The position numbers and the translations under genes are program-made. DNA of 64,000 nucleotides, taken from NCBI GenBank assembly GCA_034675505.1, contig JAUCDD010000025.1:248001-312000 (forward strand), given 5' to 3'. Positions 9,994 to 19,884 of this stretch are shown piece by piece. Numbering within the stretch: position 1 is the first letter of the stretch; each line of letters opens with the position of its first letter. Below the pieces are notes generated by a model. It had not been told where the DNA came from. It saw only the letters and a program-made list of their open reading frames with translations, and searched no databases. Source of the stretch: Melaminivora sp034675505 (GTDB lineage: Bacteria > Pseudomonadota > Gammaproteobacteria > Burkholderiales > Burkholderiaceae_C).

Positions 9994-11442
9994 ATGTCTT
10001 CCCTTCCCAACGCCCCATCTGCCAGCGCGCGCAAGGGCCGGCTGCTGACCCTGTGGACGCCCGAGGACAAACAGTTCTGGGCGCGCGAGGGCGAGGCCGT
10101 CGCCAAGCTCAACCTGTGGATCTCGGTGCCCGCGCTGTTCGTGGCCTTCGCCATCTGGCAGGTCTGGAGCGTGGTCGCGGTGAACCTGCCCAACCTGGGC
10201 TTCAAGTACTCGACCAACCAGCTGTTCTGGCTGGCGGCGGCGCCGGCGCTGTCGGGCGCCACGCTGCGCATCTTCTACTCGTTCATGGTGCCGATCTTCG
10301 GCGGGCGGCGCTGGACGGCGCTGTCCACCGCGTCGCTCCTGATCCCGGCGATCGGCATCGGCATGGCGGTGCAGGACACCAGCACCAGCTACCCGACCAT
10401 GCTGATCCTGGCGCTCTTGTGCGGCCTGGGCGGGGGCAACTTCAGCTCCAGCATGGCCAACATCAGCTTCTTCTTTCCAAAGGAGCGCAAGGGCTCGGCG
10501 CTGGGCGTGAACGCGGGCCTCGGGAACCTGGGCGTGTCGGTGGTGCAGTTTTTGAGCCCGCTGGTCATCACCCTGGGCATCTTCGGCATCTTCGGCGGCG
10601 AGCCGCAGGTCATGCTGCGCAACGGCGAGCAGCAGCACGTGTGGGCGCAGAACGCGGCCTTCATCTGGGTGCCATGGATCGCGGTGGTGTCGCTGGCCGC
10701 CTGGTTCGGCATGCACGACATCGCCGACGCCCGCGCCAGCTTCGCCGCGCAGGCCGCCATCTTCAAGCGCAAGCACAACTGGGTCATGTGCCTGCTGTAC
10801 CTGGGCACCTTCGGCTCGTTCATCGGCTTTGCGGCCGGCTTTCCGCTGCTCATGAAGAGCCAGTTCCCCAGCATCAACCCGCTGGCCTACGCCTGGCTGG
10901 GGCCGCTGGTGGGCGCCGTGATCCGGCCCTTCGGCGGCTGGCTGGCCGACAAGTTCGGCGGCGCGCGCGTCACGCTGTGGAACTTCCTGGCCATGGCGCT
11001 GGGCGTGCTGGGCGTGCTGTACTTCCTGCCCAAGGGCACGGGCGGGCACATCATGCCGTTCGGCCCCCAGGAAGGCAGCTTCATGGGCTTCTTCCTGATG
11101 TTCCTGGTGCTGTTCTTCACCACCGGCATCGGCAATGGCTCCACCTTCAGCATGATCCCGGCGATCTTCCTGAAGCTGAAACTGCGCGAGGCGCCCGAGG
11201 CCGACGAGGCCGCCCGCGCCGCCGCCATCAAGGAAGGCAACACCGAGGGCGCCGCCGCCCTGGGCTTTGCCGGCGCCCTGGGCGCGTATGGCGGTTTCTT
11301 CATTCCCAAAAGCTACGGCAGCTCGATCGCCGCCACCGGCGGGCCCGAGCTGGCACTCTGGGTGTTTGCTGGTTTCTACCTGGTATGTGTCGTCGTGACC
11401 TGGTGGTATTACGCCCGCAGGAACGCCGAGATGCCCGTCTGA
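9994..11442 (+). CDS. narK2: NarK-family nitrate/nitrite antiporter (NarK2 type)
   Basis: Second NarK transporter, 482 residues, about 12 helices. ATG 9994 follows an ACGGAGACC ribosome site. It has a charged cytoplasmic N terminus (LWTPEDKQFWAREGEAVAKLN) seen in longer NarK proteins, the MFS motif GWLADKFGGARV, and two nitrate-signature segments, GLGGGNFSSSMANISFFFPK and GALGAYGGFFIPKSYG, with the conserved arginine region ATLRIFYSF near residue 92. Sequence style is closer to E. coli NarK than the preceding gene is. Close spacing on both sides (26 bp before, 65 bp after to narG) puts it in the nar operon. A role in nitrate uptake coupled to nitrite export is likely. Confidence 0.9.
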   Translation: MSSLPNAPSASARKGRLLTLWTPEDKQFWAREGEAVAKLNLWISVPALFVAFAIWQVWSVVAVNLPNLGFKYSTNQLFWLAAAPALSGATLRIFYSFMVPIFGGRRWTALSTASLLIPAIGIGMAVQDTSTSYPTMLILALLCGLGGGNFSSSMANISFFFPKERKGSALGVNAGLGNLGVSVVQFLSPLVITLGIFGIFGGEPQVMLRNGEQQHVWAQNAAFIWVPWIAVVSLAAWFGMHDIADARASFAAQAAIFKRKHNWVMCLLYLGTFGSFIGFAAGFPLLMKSQFPSINPLAYAWLGPLVGAVIRPFGGWLADKFGGARVTLWNFLAMALGVLGVLYFLPKGTGGHIMPFGPQEGSFMGFFLMFLVLFFTTGIGNGSTFSMIPAIFLKLKLREAPEADEAARAAAIKEGNTEGAAALGFAGALGAYGGFFIPKSYGSSIAATGGPELALWVFAGFYLVCVVVTWWYYARRNAEMPV

Positions 11443-11507
11443 TCAGGCACCATGTCCGCAGCGCCGCTCTGCCACCTCTTACAGCACCCCGCATCTAAGG
11501 AGCCACG

Positions 11508-14500
11508 ATGAGTCACTTCCTCGACCGTCTCACCTATTTCTCGCAGCCGCGCGAAAGTTTTTCCGGCGGCCATGGCCAGGTCACCGGGGAAGACCGCACC
11601 TGGGAGGACGCCTACCGCAACCGCTGGGCGCACGACAAGATCGTGCGCTCCACCCACGGCGTGAACTGCACCGGATCGTGCTCCTGGAAGGTGTATGTGA
11701 AGGGCGGCATCGTCACCTGGGAAACCCAGCAGACCGACTACCCGCGCACGCGCTGGGACATGCCCAACCACGAGCCGCGCGGCTGCTCGCGCGGCGCCAG
11801 CTACAGCTGGTACCTGTACAGCGCCAACCGCGTCAAGTACCCCATGGTGCGCGCGCGCCTCCTGCGCCTGTGGCGCCAGGCGCGCCAGACGCTGGGGCCG
11901 GTGGAAGCGTGGCAAAGCATCGTCAGCGACGACGCCAAGCGCAGCGAATACCAGAAGGTGCGCGGCATGGGCGGCTTTGCGCGCTCCAGCTGGGACGAGG
12001 TCAACGAGATCGTCGCCGCCTCCAACATCCACACCATCAAGCGCCACGGGCCGGACCGGATCATCGGTTTTTCGCCCATTCCGGCGATGTCGATGATCAG
12101 CTACGCGGCCGGCACGCGCTACCTGTCGCTGATCGGCGGCGTGTGCATGAGCTTCTACGACTGGTACTGCGACCTGCCGCCGTCGTCGCCGCAGGTGTGG
12201 GGCGAGCAGACCGACGTGCCCGAGAGCGCCGACTGGTACAACTCCAGCTACATCATCGCCTGGGGCTCCAACGTGCCGCAGACGCGCACGCCGGACGCGC
12301 ACTTCTTCACCGAGGTGCGCTACAAGGGCACCAAGACCGTCGCCGTGACGCCGGACTTCTCCGAGGTCGCCAAGCTGTCCGACATCTGGCTGCACCCCAA
12401 GCAGGGCACGGACGCGGCGATTGCCATGGCCATGGGCCACGTGATCCTGAAGGAGTTCTACTTCCCGGAAAACGGTGAGAGGAGCGCCTACTTCGACGAC
12501 TACGTGCGCCGCTACACCGACATGCCCATGCTGGTCACCTTGAAGGAAAAGGTGCTGGAGAGCGGCGAGACGGTGCTGGTGCCCGACCGCTACGTGCGCG
12601 CCAGCGACTTTGACGAGGCCCTGGGCCAGGCCAACAACCCCGAGTGGAAGACCGTGGCGCTGGACGAATCCGGTGCTGTCGTCGTGCCGCAGGGCGCGAT
12701 CGGCTTCCGCTGGGGCCCGGACGGGCGCGCCGACAAGGGCCAGTGGAACCTGGAGCAAAAGAACGCCGGCGACGGCAGCGAGGTGCGCCTGCGCCTGTCG
12801 CTGCTGGAAGGCGACAAGGCCAGCGAGACCGCCCGCGTCGGCTTCCCGTATTTCGGCGGCATCGCCACCGAGGACTTCCCCACCAACGTGCAGTCCGACG
12901 TGCTGGTGCGCACCGTGCCGGTGCAGCGCCTGGAGCTCGCCGGCGGCAGCACCCTGGTGGCCACGGTGTTCGACCTGCAGGTGGCCAACTACGGCGTGGC
13001 GCGCGGCCTGCCCGGCGAGTTCGCCGCCAGGGACTTCGACGACAACCACCCCTACACGCCGGCCTGGCAGGAGCAGATCACCGGCACGCCGCGCGACCAG
13101 GTCATCACCGTGGCGCGCCAGTTCGCGCAGAACGCGCACGACACCGAGGGCCGCTCCATGGTCATCATCGGCGCGGCGATGAACCACTGGTACCACTGCG
13201 ACATGAACTACCGCGGCGTCATCAACATGCTGATGATGTGCGGCTGCATCGGCAAGAGCGGCGGCGGCTGGGCGCACTACGTGGGCCAGGAAAAGCTGCG
13301 CCCGCAGACCGGCTGGACGCTGCTGGCCTTCGCCCTGGACTGGATCCGCCCGCCGCGCCACCAGAACTCCACCAGCTTCTTCTACGCGCACACCGACCAG
13401 TGGCGCTACGAGAAGATCGGCGTGGAGGAAGTGCTCTCGCCGCTGGCCGACCGGAACGCCTACAGCGGCAGCATGATCGACTACAACGTGCGCGCCGAGC
13501 GCATGGGCTGGCTGCCGTCGGCGCCGCAGCTCAAGACCAACCCGCTGCAGGTGGTGCGCGACGCGCAGGCCGCCGGCCTCGATCCCAAGGACTATGCGGT
13601 GCAAGGGCTCAAGAGCGGCGACCTCAAGCTCAGCTGCATCGACCCCGACCACCCCGACAACTGGCCGCGCAACATGTTCGTGTGGCGCTCCAACATCCTG
13701 GGCTCCTCGGGCAAGGGCCACGAGTACTTCCTCAAGCACCTGCTGGGCACCGGCAACGGCGTGCAGGGCAAGGACCTGGGGCCGCAGGATGCCAAGCCGC
13801 AGGAGGTCGTCTGGCACGACAAGGCGCCCGAGGGCAAGCTGGACCTGGTGGTCACGCTGGACTTCCGCATGAGCACCACCTGCCTGTACTCGGACATCGT
13901 GCTGCCCACGGCCACCTGGTACGAGAAGAACGACCTCAACACCAGCGACATGCACCCCTTCATCCACCCGCTGTCCACGGCGGTGGACCCGGCGTGGCAA
14001 GCGCGCAGCGACTGGGACATCTACAAGGGCTTCGCGCAGAAGTTCAGCGAGCTGTGCCCCGGCCACCTGGGCGTGGAGCGCGAGCTGGTGCTGACCCCGC
14101 TGGCGCACGACACGCCCGCCGAGCTGGCGCAGCCCTTCGGCGTGGCCGACTGGACGCGCGGCGAGTGCGACCTGATCCCCGGCAAGACCGGCCCGCAAAT
14201 GACCGTGGTCGAGCGCGACTTCCCCAACGTGTACAAGCGCTTCACGGCCCTGGGGCCGCTGATGGACAAGCTGGGCAACGGCGGCAAGGGCATCAACTGG
14301 GACACCAAGCTCGAAGTCACGCAGCTGGGGCAGCTCAACGGCGTGGTGCAGGAGCCCGGCGTGAGCCAGGGCATGCCCAGGATCGAGAGCGACATCGACG
14401 CCTGCGAAGTGGTGCTGCACATGGCGCCCGAGACCAACGGCCACGTGGCCGTGAAGGCCTGGGAGTCGCTGGGCGAGCAGACCGGGCGCGACCACACGCA

Positions 14501-15308
14501 CCTGGCGCTGTACCGCGAGGACGAGAAGATCCGCTTCCGCGATATCCAGGCGCAGCCGCGCAAGATCATCAGCTCGCCCACCTGGAGCGGCATCGAGAGC
14601 GAGACGGTGAGCTACAACGCCGGCTACACCAACGTCCATGAGCTGATCCCATGGCGCACCCTCACGGGCCGCCAGCAGTTCTACATGGACCACCCGTGGA
14701 TGATCGCCTTCGGCGAGGGCTTTACCAGCTACCGCCCGCCGGTCGATCTGAAGGCCACGGCCGAGGTGCTGGGCAGGAAGCCCAACGGCAACCCCGAGAT
14801 CACGCTGAACTTCATCACGCCGCACCAGAAGTGGGGCATCCACTCGACCTATACCGACAACCTGATCATGCTCACCCTGAGCCGGGGCGGGCCCATCGTC
14901 TGGGTCAGCGAGGAGGACGCCAAGCGCGCCGGCATCGAGGACAACGACTGGATCGAGCTGTTCAACGTCAACGGCGCGCTCACCGCGCGCGCGGTGGTCA
15001 GCCAGCGCGTGAAGCCGGGCATGGTCATGATGTACCACGCCCAGGAAAAGATCGTGAACACCCCCGGCTCGGAGATGACCAACGTGCGCGGCGGCATCCA
15101 CAACTCGGTGACGCGCGTGGTCCTGAAGCCCACGCACATGATCGGCGGCTACGCGCAGTTCAGCTACGGCTTCAACTACTACGGAACCATCGGCACCAAC
15201 CGCGACGAGTTCATCGTGCTGCGCAAGATGAACAAGGTCGACTGGCTGGACACGCCAGTGGCCGACCAATTGATTAAACCCACGCTGGATCAAGGAGAGA
15301 CGGCATGA
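11508..15308 (+). CDS. narG: Respiratory nitrate reductase alpha subunit
   Basis: Catalytic subunit of membrane-bound nitrate reductase, reducing nitrate to nitrite at a bis-MGD molybdenum centre on the cytoplasmic face. At 1266 residues it has the usual NarG length. The FS0 cluster ligands H50, C54, C58 (HGVNCTGSC) and C93 (PRGCSRG) sit at the same positions as in E. coli NarG. The molybdenum-ligand aspartate lies in ESADWYNSSYIIAWGSN. The N terminus (MSHFLDRLTYFSQPRESFSGGHG) has no twin-arginine export signal, as expected for this cytoplasmic enzyme. An AAGGAG ribosome site lies 6 bp before ATG 11508. The stop overlaps the narH start by ATGA, indicating translational coupling. Reading frame is clean throughout. 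Confidence 0.98.
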   Translation: MSHFLDRLTYFSQPRESFSGGHGQVTGEDRTWEDAYRNRWAHDKIVRSTHGVNCTGSCSWKVYVKGGIVTWETQQTDYPRTRWDMPNHEPRGCSRGASYSWYLYSANRVKYPMVRARLLRLWRQARQTLGPVEAWQSIVSDDAKRSEYQKVRGMGGFARSSWDEVNEIVAASNIHTIKRHGPDRIIGFSPIPAMSMISYAAGTRYLSLIGGVCMSFYDWYCDLPPSSPQVWGEQTDVPESADWYNSSYIIAWGSNVPQTRTPDAHFFTEVRYKGTKTVAVTPDFSEVAKLSDIWLHPKQGTDAAIAMAMGHVILKEFYFPENGERSAYFDDYVRRYTDMPMLVTLKEKVLESGETVLVPDRYVRASDFDEALGQANNPEWKTVALDESGAVVVPQGAIGFRWGPDGRADKGQWNLEQKNAGDGSEVRLRLSLLEGDKASETARVGFPYFGGIATEDFPTNVQSDVLVRTVPVQRLELAGGSTLVATVFDLQVANYGVARGLPGEFAARDFDDNHPYTPAWQEQITGTPRDQVITVARQFAQNAHDTEGRSMVIIGAAMNHWYHCDMNYRGVINMLMMCGCIGKSGGGWAHYVGQEKLRPQTGWTLLAFALDWIRPPRHQNSTSFFYAHTDQWRYEKIGVEEVLSPLADRNAYSGSMIDYNVRAERMGWLPSAPQLKTNPLQVVRDAQAAGLDPKDYAVQGLKSGDLKLSCIDPDHPDNWPRNMFVWRSNILGSSGKGHEYFLKHLLGTGNGVQGKDLGPQDAKPQEVVWHDKAPEGKLDLVVTLDFRMSTTCLYSDIVLPTATWYEKNDLNTSDMHPFIHPLSTAVDPAWQARSDWDIYKGFAQKFSELCPGHLGVERELVLTPLAHDTPAELAQPFGVADWTRGECDLIPGKTGPQMTVVERDFPNVYKRFTALGPLMDKLGNGGKGINWDTKLEVTQLGQLNGVVQEPGVSQGMPRIESDIDACEVVLHMAPETNGHVAVKAWESLGEQTGRDHTHLALYREDEKIRFRDIQAQPRKIISSPTWSGIESETVSYNAGYTNVHELIPWRTLTGRQQFYMDHPWMIAFGEGFTSYRPPVDLKATAEVLGRKPNGNPEITLNFITPHQKWGIHSTYTDNLIMLTLSRGGPIVWVSEEDAKRAGIEDNDWIELFNVNGALTARAVVSQRVKPGMVMMYHAQEKIVNTPGSEMTNVRGGIHNSVTRVVLKPTHMIGGYAQFSYGFNYYGTIGTNRDEFIVLRKMNKVDWLDTPVADQLIKPTLDQGETA

Positions 15309-16828
15309 AAATCCGCGCCCAAATCGGCATGGTGCTGAACCTGGACAAGTGCATCGGCTGCCACACCTGTTCCGTCACCTGCAAGAACGTCTGGACCAGC
15401 CGTCCCGGCATGGAGTACGCCTGGTTCAACAACGTCGAGACCAAGCCCGGCATCGGCTACCCCAAGGACTGGGAGAACCAGGACCGCTGGAACGGCGGCT
15501 GGGTGCGCCGCCCCGACGGCTCCATCATTCCGCGCCAGGGGGCGAAGTGGAAGCTGCTCATGCGCATCTTCGCCAACCCCAACCTGCCGGAGATCGACGA
15601 CTACTACGAGCCCTTCACGTTCGACTACGCCCACCTGCAGTCGGCGCCGGAGATGAGCACCTCGCCCACGGCCAAGCCGCGCAGCCTCATCACCGGCAAG
15701 CAGATGGACAAGATCGTCTGGGGCCCGAACTGGGAGGAAATCCTGGGCGGCGAGTTCTCCAAGCGCAGCCAGGACAAGAACTTCGACGACATCCAGAAGG
15801 AGATGTACGGCCAGTTCGAGAACACCTTCATGATGTACCTGCCGCGCCTGTGCGAGCACTGCCTGAACCCGGCGTGCGTGGCATCGTGCCCCTCGGGCTC
15901 GATCTACAAGCGCGAGGAAGACGGCATCGTGCTGATCGACCAGGACAAGTGCCGCGGCTGGCGCATGTGCGTCTCGGGCTGCCCCTACAAGAAGATCTAC
16001 TACAACTGGAAGAGCGGCAAGGCCGAGAAGTGCATCTTCTGCTATCCGCGCATCGAGGCCGGGCAGCCGACGGTGTGCTCGGAGACCTGCGTGGGCCGCA
16101 TCCGCTACCTGGGCGTGCTGCTGTATGACGCCGACCGCATCCAGGAAGCCGCCAGCGTCGAGCGCGACCGCGACCTGTACCAGGCGCAGCTGGACATCTT
16201 CCTGGACCCGCACGACCCGGCCGTGATCGCCCAGGCCCGGATCGACGGCATCCCGGACAAGTGGATGGAGGCCGCAAGGAAGAGCCCCGTGTACAAGATG
16301 GCCGTGGACTGGAAGGTGGCGCTGCCGCTGCACCCCGAGTACCGCACGCTGCCCATGGTCTGGTACGTGCCGCCGCTGTCGCCCATCAGCTCGGCGGCCA
16401 ACGCCGGCCACCTGGGCGTGAACGGCCAGATCCCGGACGTCAACCAGCTGCGCATCCCCGTCAAGTACCTGGCCAACATGCTCACCGCCGGCGACACCGC
16501 GCCCGTGGTGCGCGCTCTGGAGCGCATGCTGGGCATGCGCGCCTACCAGCGCGCCAAGCACGTCGAGCGGCGCATCGACACCGACGTGCTGACCCAGGTG
16601 GGCATGAGCCAGGCGCAGGCCGAGGACATGTACCAGACCATGGCGATCGCCAACTACGAGGACCGCTTCGTCATTCCCACCACGCACCGCGAGTACGCGG
16701 AAAACGCCTTCAACGTGCGCGGCGGCTGCGGCTTCACCTTCGGCAACGGCTGCTCGGACGGCGTGTCCAACGTCAGCCTGTTCGGCCAGGAGAAAAAGCG
16801 CACCATCCCCATCAAGGCGGAGATCTGA
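15305..16828 (+). CDS. narH: Respiratory nitrate reductase beta subunit
   Basis: Electron-transfer subunit of 507 residues carrying four iron-sulphur clusters between NarI haems and NarG. The first ligand set is C16, C19, C22 and C26 (CIGCHTCSVTCK). The others are CEHCLNPACVASCP, CRGWRMCVSGCP (the tryptophan replaces a cysteine, giving the 3Fe-4S cluster typical of NarH), and CIFCYPR...CSETCVGR. An AAGGAGAG ribosome site lies inside the narG end and ATG overlaps the narG stop. A single base separates its stop from narJ. The frame is intact and similarity to E. coli NarH is visible along the whole length. Confidence 0.98.
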   Translation: MKIRAQIGMVLNLDKCIGCHTCSVTCKNVWTSRPGMEYAWFNNVETKPGIGYPKDWENQDRWNGGWVRRPDGSIIPRQGAKWKLLMRIFANPNLPEIDDYYEPFTFDYAHLQSAPEMSTSPTAKPRSLITGKQMDKIVWGPNWEEILGGEFSKRSQDKNFDDIQKEMYGQFENTFMMYLPRLCEHCLNPACVASCPSGSIYKREEDGIVLIDQDKCRGWRMCVSGCPYKKIYYNWKSGKAEKCIFCYPRIEAGQPTVCSETCVGRIRYLGVLLYDADRIQEAASVERDRDLYQAQLDIFLDPHDPAVIAQARIDGIPDKWMEAARKSPVYKMAVDWKVALPLHPEYRTLPMVWYVPPLSPISSAANAGHLGVNGQIPDVNQLRIPVKYLANMLTAGDTAPVVRALERMLGMRAYQRAKHVERRIDTDVLTQVGMSQAQAEDMYQTMAIANYEDRFVIPTTHREYAENAFNVRGGCGFTFGNGCSDGVSNVSLFGQEKKRTIPIKAEI

Positions 16829-16829
16829 C

Positions 16830-17552
16830 ATGCAGGCACCGCACAACGTCCCCGTGACGCAGCGCGTCGCCGGGCGCCACCCTGGCGCGGTCACGCTGCG
16901 CGTGCTGGCCGCGCTGCTGGGCTACCCCGACGCCACGCTGCGCCAGCACCTGTACGAGTTCGATGCCCTGCTGGCCGCCGACGGCGTGCTCAAGCCCGGC
17001 CGCCGCGCCGGCGTGGCCGCCCTGGTGCAGCACCTGCAGGACAGCGACCCGCTGGCCGCCGAGACCGAGTACGTGGAGCTGTTCGACCGGGGCCGCGCCA
17101 CGTCGCTGTACCTGTTCGAGCACGTGCACGGCGACTCGCGCGACCGCGGGCCGGCCATGATCGACCTGGGCGAGACCTATGCCAAGGCCGGCCTGCTGCT
17201 GGTCGAGGACGAGCTGCCCGACTACGTGCCGGCGGTGCTGGAGTTCGTCTCCACCCAGCCGCCGCGCGAGGCCAGGAGCTTCCTGTCCGAGATGGCGCAC
17301 CTGCTCGACGCCGTGCATGCGGCCCTGGTCAAGCGCGCCAGCCCCTACGCCGCCGCCCTGGCGGCGCTGCTGGACCTGGCCGGCCACAAGCCGCAGGAGG
17401 GCCGCGAAGTGCCCGACGAGCCGCCCATCGACGAGAGCTGGCAGGAGCCGGCGGCATTCGATGGCTGCTCGTCCGCCGGCCAGGCCGCCCCCGGCCAGCC
17501 CCAGCCCGTGCGCATCGTGCGCAAGAACCCTCTTCCATCGCAAGGAGCCTAG
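16830..17552 (+). CDS. narJ: Nitrate reductase molybdenum cofactor assembly chaperone NarJ
   Basis: Dedicated cytoplasmic chaperone (240 residues) that binds apo-NarG and allows molybdenum cofactor insertion before membrane docking with NarI. It has the family's typical all-helical sequence: LRVLAALLGYPDATLRQHL at residues 25-45, and the TEYVELFDRGRATSLYLFEHVHGDSRDRGPAM core at about 75-110, the region most conserved in NarJ. The C-terminal 45 residues are proline- and glutamate-rich and poorly conserved. The gene starts 2 bp after the narH stop and ends 5 bp before narI, so it is cotranscribed and probably coupled. Confidence 0.95.
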   Translation: MQAPHNVPVTQRVAGRHPGAVTLRVLAALLGYPDATLRQHLYEFDALLAADGVLKPGRRAGVAALVQHLQDSDPLAAETEYVELFDRGRATSLYLFEHVHGDSRDRGPAMIDLGETYAKAGLLLVEDELPDYVPAVLEFVSTQPPREARSFLSEMAHLLDAVHAALVKRASPYAAALAALLDLAGHKPQEGREVPDEPPIDESWQEPAAFDGCSSAGQAAPGQPQPVRIVRKNPLPSQGA

Positions 17553-17556
17553 AGCC

Positions 17557-18336
17557 ATGGACTCGATGTACCGCTTCCTCTTCCAGGTCTACCCCTACGT
17601 CTGCTTCGTGGTGTTCGTGGTGGGCAGCCTGATCCGCTTCGACCAGAACCAGTATTCGTGGAAAAGCGACTCCTCGCAGATGCTGCGCACGGGCCTGCTG
17701 CGCTGGGGCAGCAACCTGTTCCACTTCGGCATCCTGTTCCTGTTCTTCGGGCACATGGTGGGGCTGTTCACGCCGCACAGCCTGTACGGCATCTTCATGA
17801 GCGCCTCGACCAAGCAGATGCTGGCCGTCACCGCCGGCGGCATCGCCGGTGCGATCTGCTTTGTCGGCCTGAGCATGCTGCTGGTGCGCCGCCTCACCGA
17901 TCCGCGCATCCGCTACACCAGCCACCCCACCGACATCGCCGTGCTGGTGGTGCTGTGGATCCAGCTGTCGCTGGGCCTCCTGACGCTGCCGCAATCGCTG
18001 CAGCACACCGACGGCAGCGCCATGCTGATCCTGGCCGACTGGGCGCAGCGCATCGTCACCCTGCGCCCGGTGGACGCCACGGCCGTGGCCGCGCTGCACT
18101 GGACGTTCCAGGTCCACATCGTGCTGGGCGTGACCATCTTCCTGCTGTTCCCCTTCAGCCGGCTGGTACACGTGTGGAGCGGCTTTGCCTCGGTGTTCTA
18201 CGTGCTGCGCCCCTACCAGGTCGTGCGCGCCCGGCGCCTGAACGTGCCGGCCGGCCAGAACCTGCCCGGCCAGGCCAGCGCCGTGCCGACGACGGTGGTG
18301 GCCGATGCCATCAAGAACCCCGGTGCCACCCGCTGA
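17557..18336 (+). CDS. narI: Respiratory nitrate reductase gamma subunit (cytochrome b)
   Basis: Membrane anchor of 259 residues that oxidises quinol and passes electrons through two b haems to NarH. Five membrane helices are apparent. The haem ligands are H56 and H66 (LFHFGILFLFFGHMVG) and H187 and H205 (in HWTFQVHIVLG and SRLVHVW), the same numbers as in E. coli NarI. The start ATG 17557 is chosen because CAAGGAGCC lies just upstream and because it gives the usual short N terminus before the first helix. The C-terminal tail after residue 235 is longer and less conserved. Position after narJ completes narGHJI. Confidence 0.96.
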   Translation: MDSMYRFLFQVYPYVCFVVFVVGSLIRFDQNQYSWKSDSSQMLRTGLLRWGSNLFHFGILFLFFGHMVGLFTPHSLYGIFMSASTKQMLAVTAGGIAGAICFVGLSMLLVRRLTDPRIRYTSHPTDIAVLVVLWIQLSLGLLTLPQSLQHTDGSAMLILADWAQRIVTLRPVDATAVAALHWTFQVHIVLGVTIFLLFPFSRLVHVWSGFASVFYVLRPYQVVRARRLNVPAGQNLPGQASAVPTTVVADAIKNPGATR

Positions 18337-18358
18337 ACCCCTGACAGGGAGACCCGCC

Positions 18359-19159
18359 ATGACCACTGCCACCCCCACCGTCGCTGACAGCGCCGCTGCG
18401 GCCAGCATCAACGGCGTGCCCCTGCTGGCCGCCGCCGAGCAGGTCAGCACCGAGGAGCTGCGCCAGCGCGCCTGCACCGAACTGCTGCGCCAGGCTGCCC
18501 AGCGCGACGGCCTGCTGGCCGCCGACGACCCGCCGCCGCAGGCTGGCGCCATCAGCGAAGCCGCCAGCGAGGCCGTCGAGCTTTGGCTGGAGCGCAACCT
18601 GCAGGTGCCCGAACCCACCGACGAGGCCTGCCAGCGCCACTACGCGGCGCACCAGGCGCGCTACCGGATCGGCGAGCGCATACACACGCGCCACATCCTG
18701 TTCGGCGTCACGCCGGGCGTCGATGTGGGTGCGCTGCGCACGCGCGCCGAGGCCTGCCTGCTGGACGTGCGCTGCCACGACGACGGCGACGCCGGCGACG
18801 GCTTTGCCCGGGCCGCGCGCGAGCTGTCCAACTGCCCCACGGGCGCGCAGGGCGGCGAGCTGGGCTGGCTGGCCGCCGAGGACTTCGCGCCCGAGATGGC
18901 GCAGGAGCTCTTCGGGCGCGCCGAGATCGGCGTGCTGCCCCGCCTGGTGCACAGCCGCTTCGGCCTGCACGTGGTGGAGGTACTGGCGCGCGACGCCGGC
19001 ACCGAACAGCCCTACGAGGCGGTGCGCGGGGCGGTGCAGCTGGCGCTGCGCCAGCAGTCCTGGGTCACGGCGCTGCGCCAGTGCCTGCAGCTGCTCGCCG
19101 CCGAGGCCGACGTGCAGGGCGTCGAGCTGGACGAGGCCACCTCGCCGCTGGTGCAATAG
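18359..19159 (+). CDS. Parvulin-type peptidyl-prolyl cis-trans isomerase of the nar operon
   Basis: Protein of 266 residues with a PpiC/parvulin rotamase domain at about residues 100-205 (start RIHTRHILFGVTPG, then GGELGWLAAEDFAPEMAQELF and VHSRFGLHVVEVL). The N-terminal 90 residues are helical and NifM-like, without a signal peptide or membrane helix, so it is probably cytoplasmic. CAGGGAGACC precedes ATG 18359, 22 bp after narI. Similar ppiC genes follow narI in many beta- and gammaproteobacteria and are thought to help mature the nitrate reductase; that role is inferred from context only. Confidence 0.88.
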   Translation: MTTATPTVADSAAAASINGVPLLAAAEQVSTEELRQRACTELLRQAAQRDGLLAADDPPPQAGAISEAASEAVELWLERNLQVPEPTDEACQRHYAAHQARYRIGERIHTRHILFGVTPGVDVGALRTRAEACLLDVRCHDDGDAGDGFARAARELSNCPTGAQGGELGWLAAEDFAPEMAQELFGRAEIGVLPRLVHSRFGLHVVEVLARDAGTEQPYEAVRGAVQLALRQQSWVTALRQCLQLLAAEADVQGVELDEATSPLVQ

Positions 19160-19185
19160 GCCGCCTGCCCATCCGCACGCCCCCC

Positions 19186-19884
19186 ATGGAACACCCCGCC
19201 GGCGCCGTGCCCGACGAGCTGCTGCAATGCCTGCAGCGCTTCCATTCGGACTACTTCCCGCTGCACCAGCAGCGCTTCCAGGACCTGGTGGCGCAGGGGC
19301 AGCGCCCCAGGACGCTGTTCATCGGCTGCTCGGACTCGCGCCTGGTGCCCTACCTGCTCACCGGCACCGGGCCGGGCGAGCTGTTCGTGGTGCGCAACGT
19401 CGGCGCGTTCGTGCCGCCCTACGACGGCTCGCAGGGCCACCATGGCACGGCGGCAGCCATCGAGTTCGCCGTGCTCAGCCTGGAGGTGGGCCGCATCATC
19501 GTCTGCGGCCACAGCCACTGCGGCGCCATCAAGGCGCTGTATGGCGAGGTGCCGGCGGCTGCGCACAACCTCCAGCGCTGGCTGGAGCTGGGGCGCGGCG
19601 CGGCCCTGCCGGTGCAGCCCTGCGACGAGGCGCTGCGCCGCACCGAGCAGCGCGCCGTGGTGCTGCAGCTGGAGCGCCTGATGGACTACCCCATGGTGCG
19701 CGAGCGCGTCGAGGACGGGCGCATCAGCCTGCACGGCTGGCACTACGTGATCGAGGACGGCGAGGTACACGTCTTCGACGTGCGCCAGGGCGGCTTCGTC
19801 GCCGCCTCGCGCGCCCAGTGCAGCGGCACCGGCCCCTACGCGCCCTACGTCGAGCACGACGGCCAGGTGCTGGTGGATGAATGA
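19186..19884 (+). CDS. Beta-class carbonic anhydrase
   Basis: Zinc enzyme (232 residues) interconverting CO2 and bicarbonate in the cytoplasm. Zinc ligands are C48 (in IGCSDSR), H109 and C112 (CGHSHCGA), with the D50-R52 dyad intact. Conserved FVVRNVGAFVPP and a C-terminal HGWHYVIEDGEVHVFD segment also fit the Can/CynT family. It starts 26 bp after ppiC, and its stop overlaps the next gene by ATGA, so it is probably the first gene of a coupled tail of the nar operon. A link to nitrate respiration could be bicarbonate or pH balance, but that is conjecture. Confidence 0.93.
   Translation: MEHPAGAVPDELLQCLQRFHSDYFPLHQQRFQDLVAQGQRPRTLFIGCSDSRLVPYLLTGTGPGELFVVRNVGAFVPPYDGSQGHHGTAAAIEFAVLSLEVGRIIVCGHSHCGAIKALYGEVPAAAHNLQRWLELGRGAALPVQPCDEALRRTEQRAVVLQLERLMDYPMVRERVEDGRISLHGWHYVIEDGEVHVFDVRQGGFVAASRAQCSGTGPYAPYVEHDGQVLVDE

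Noticed and set aside
11409..15293. Very long minus-strand open frame opposite narG
   Set aside because: Shadow of a GC-rich gene: it reads as His/Val/Ala/Gly-rich protein with no domain, while narG on the + strand is intact with all ligands. The same holds for other long antisense frames (6194-8047, 8567-10018, 15290-16894, 37848-41231).
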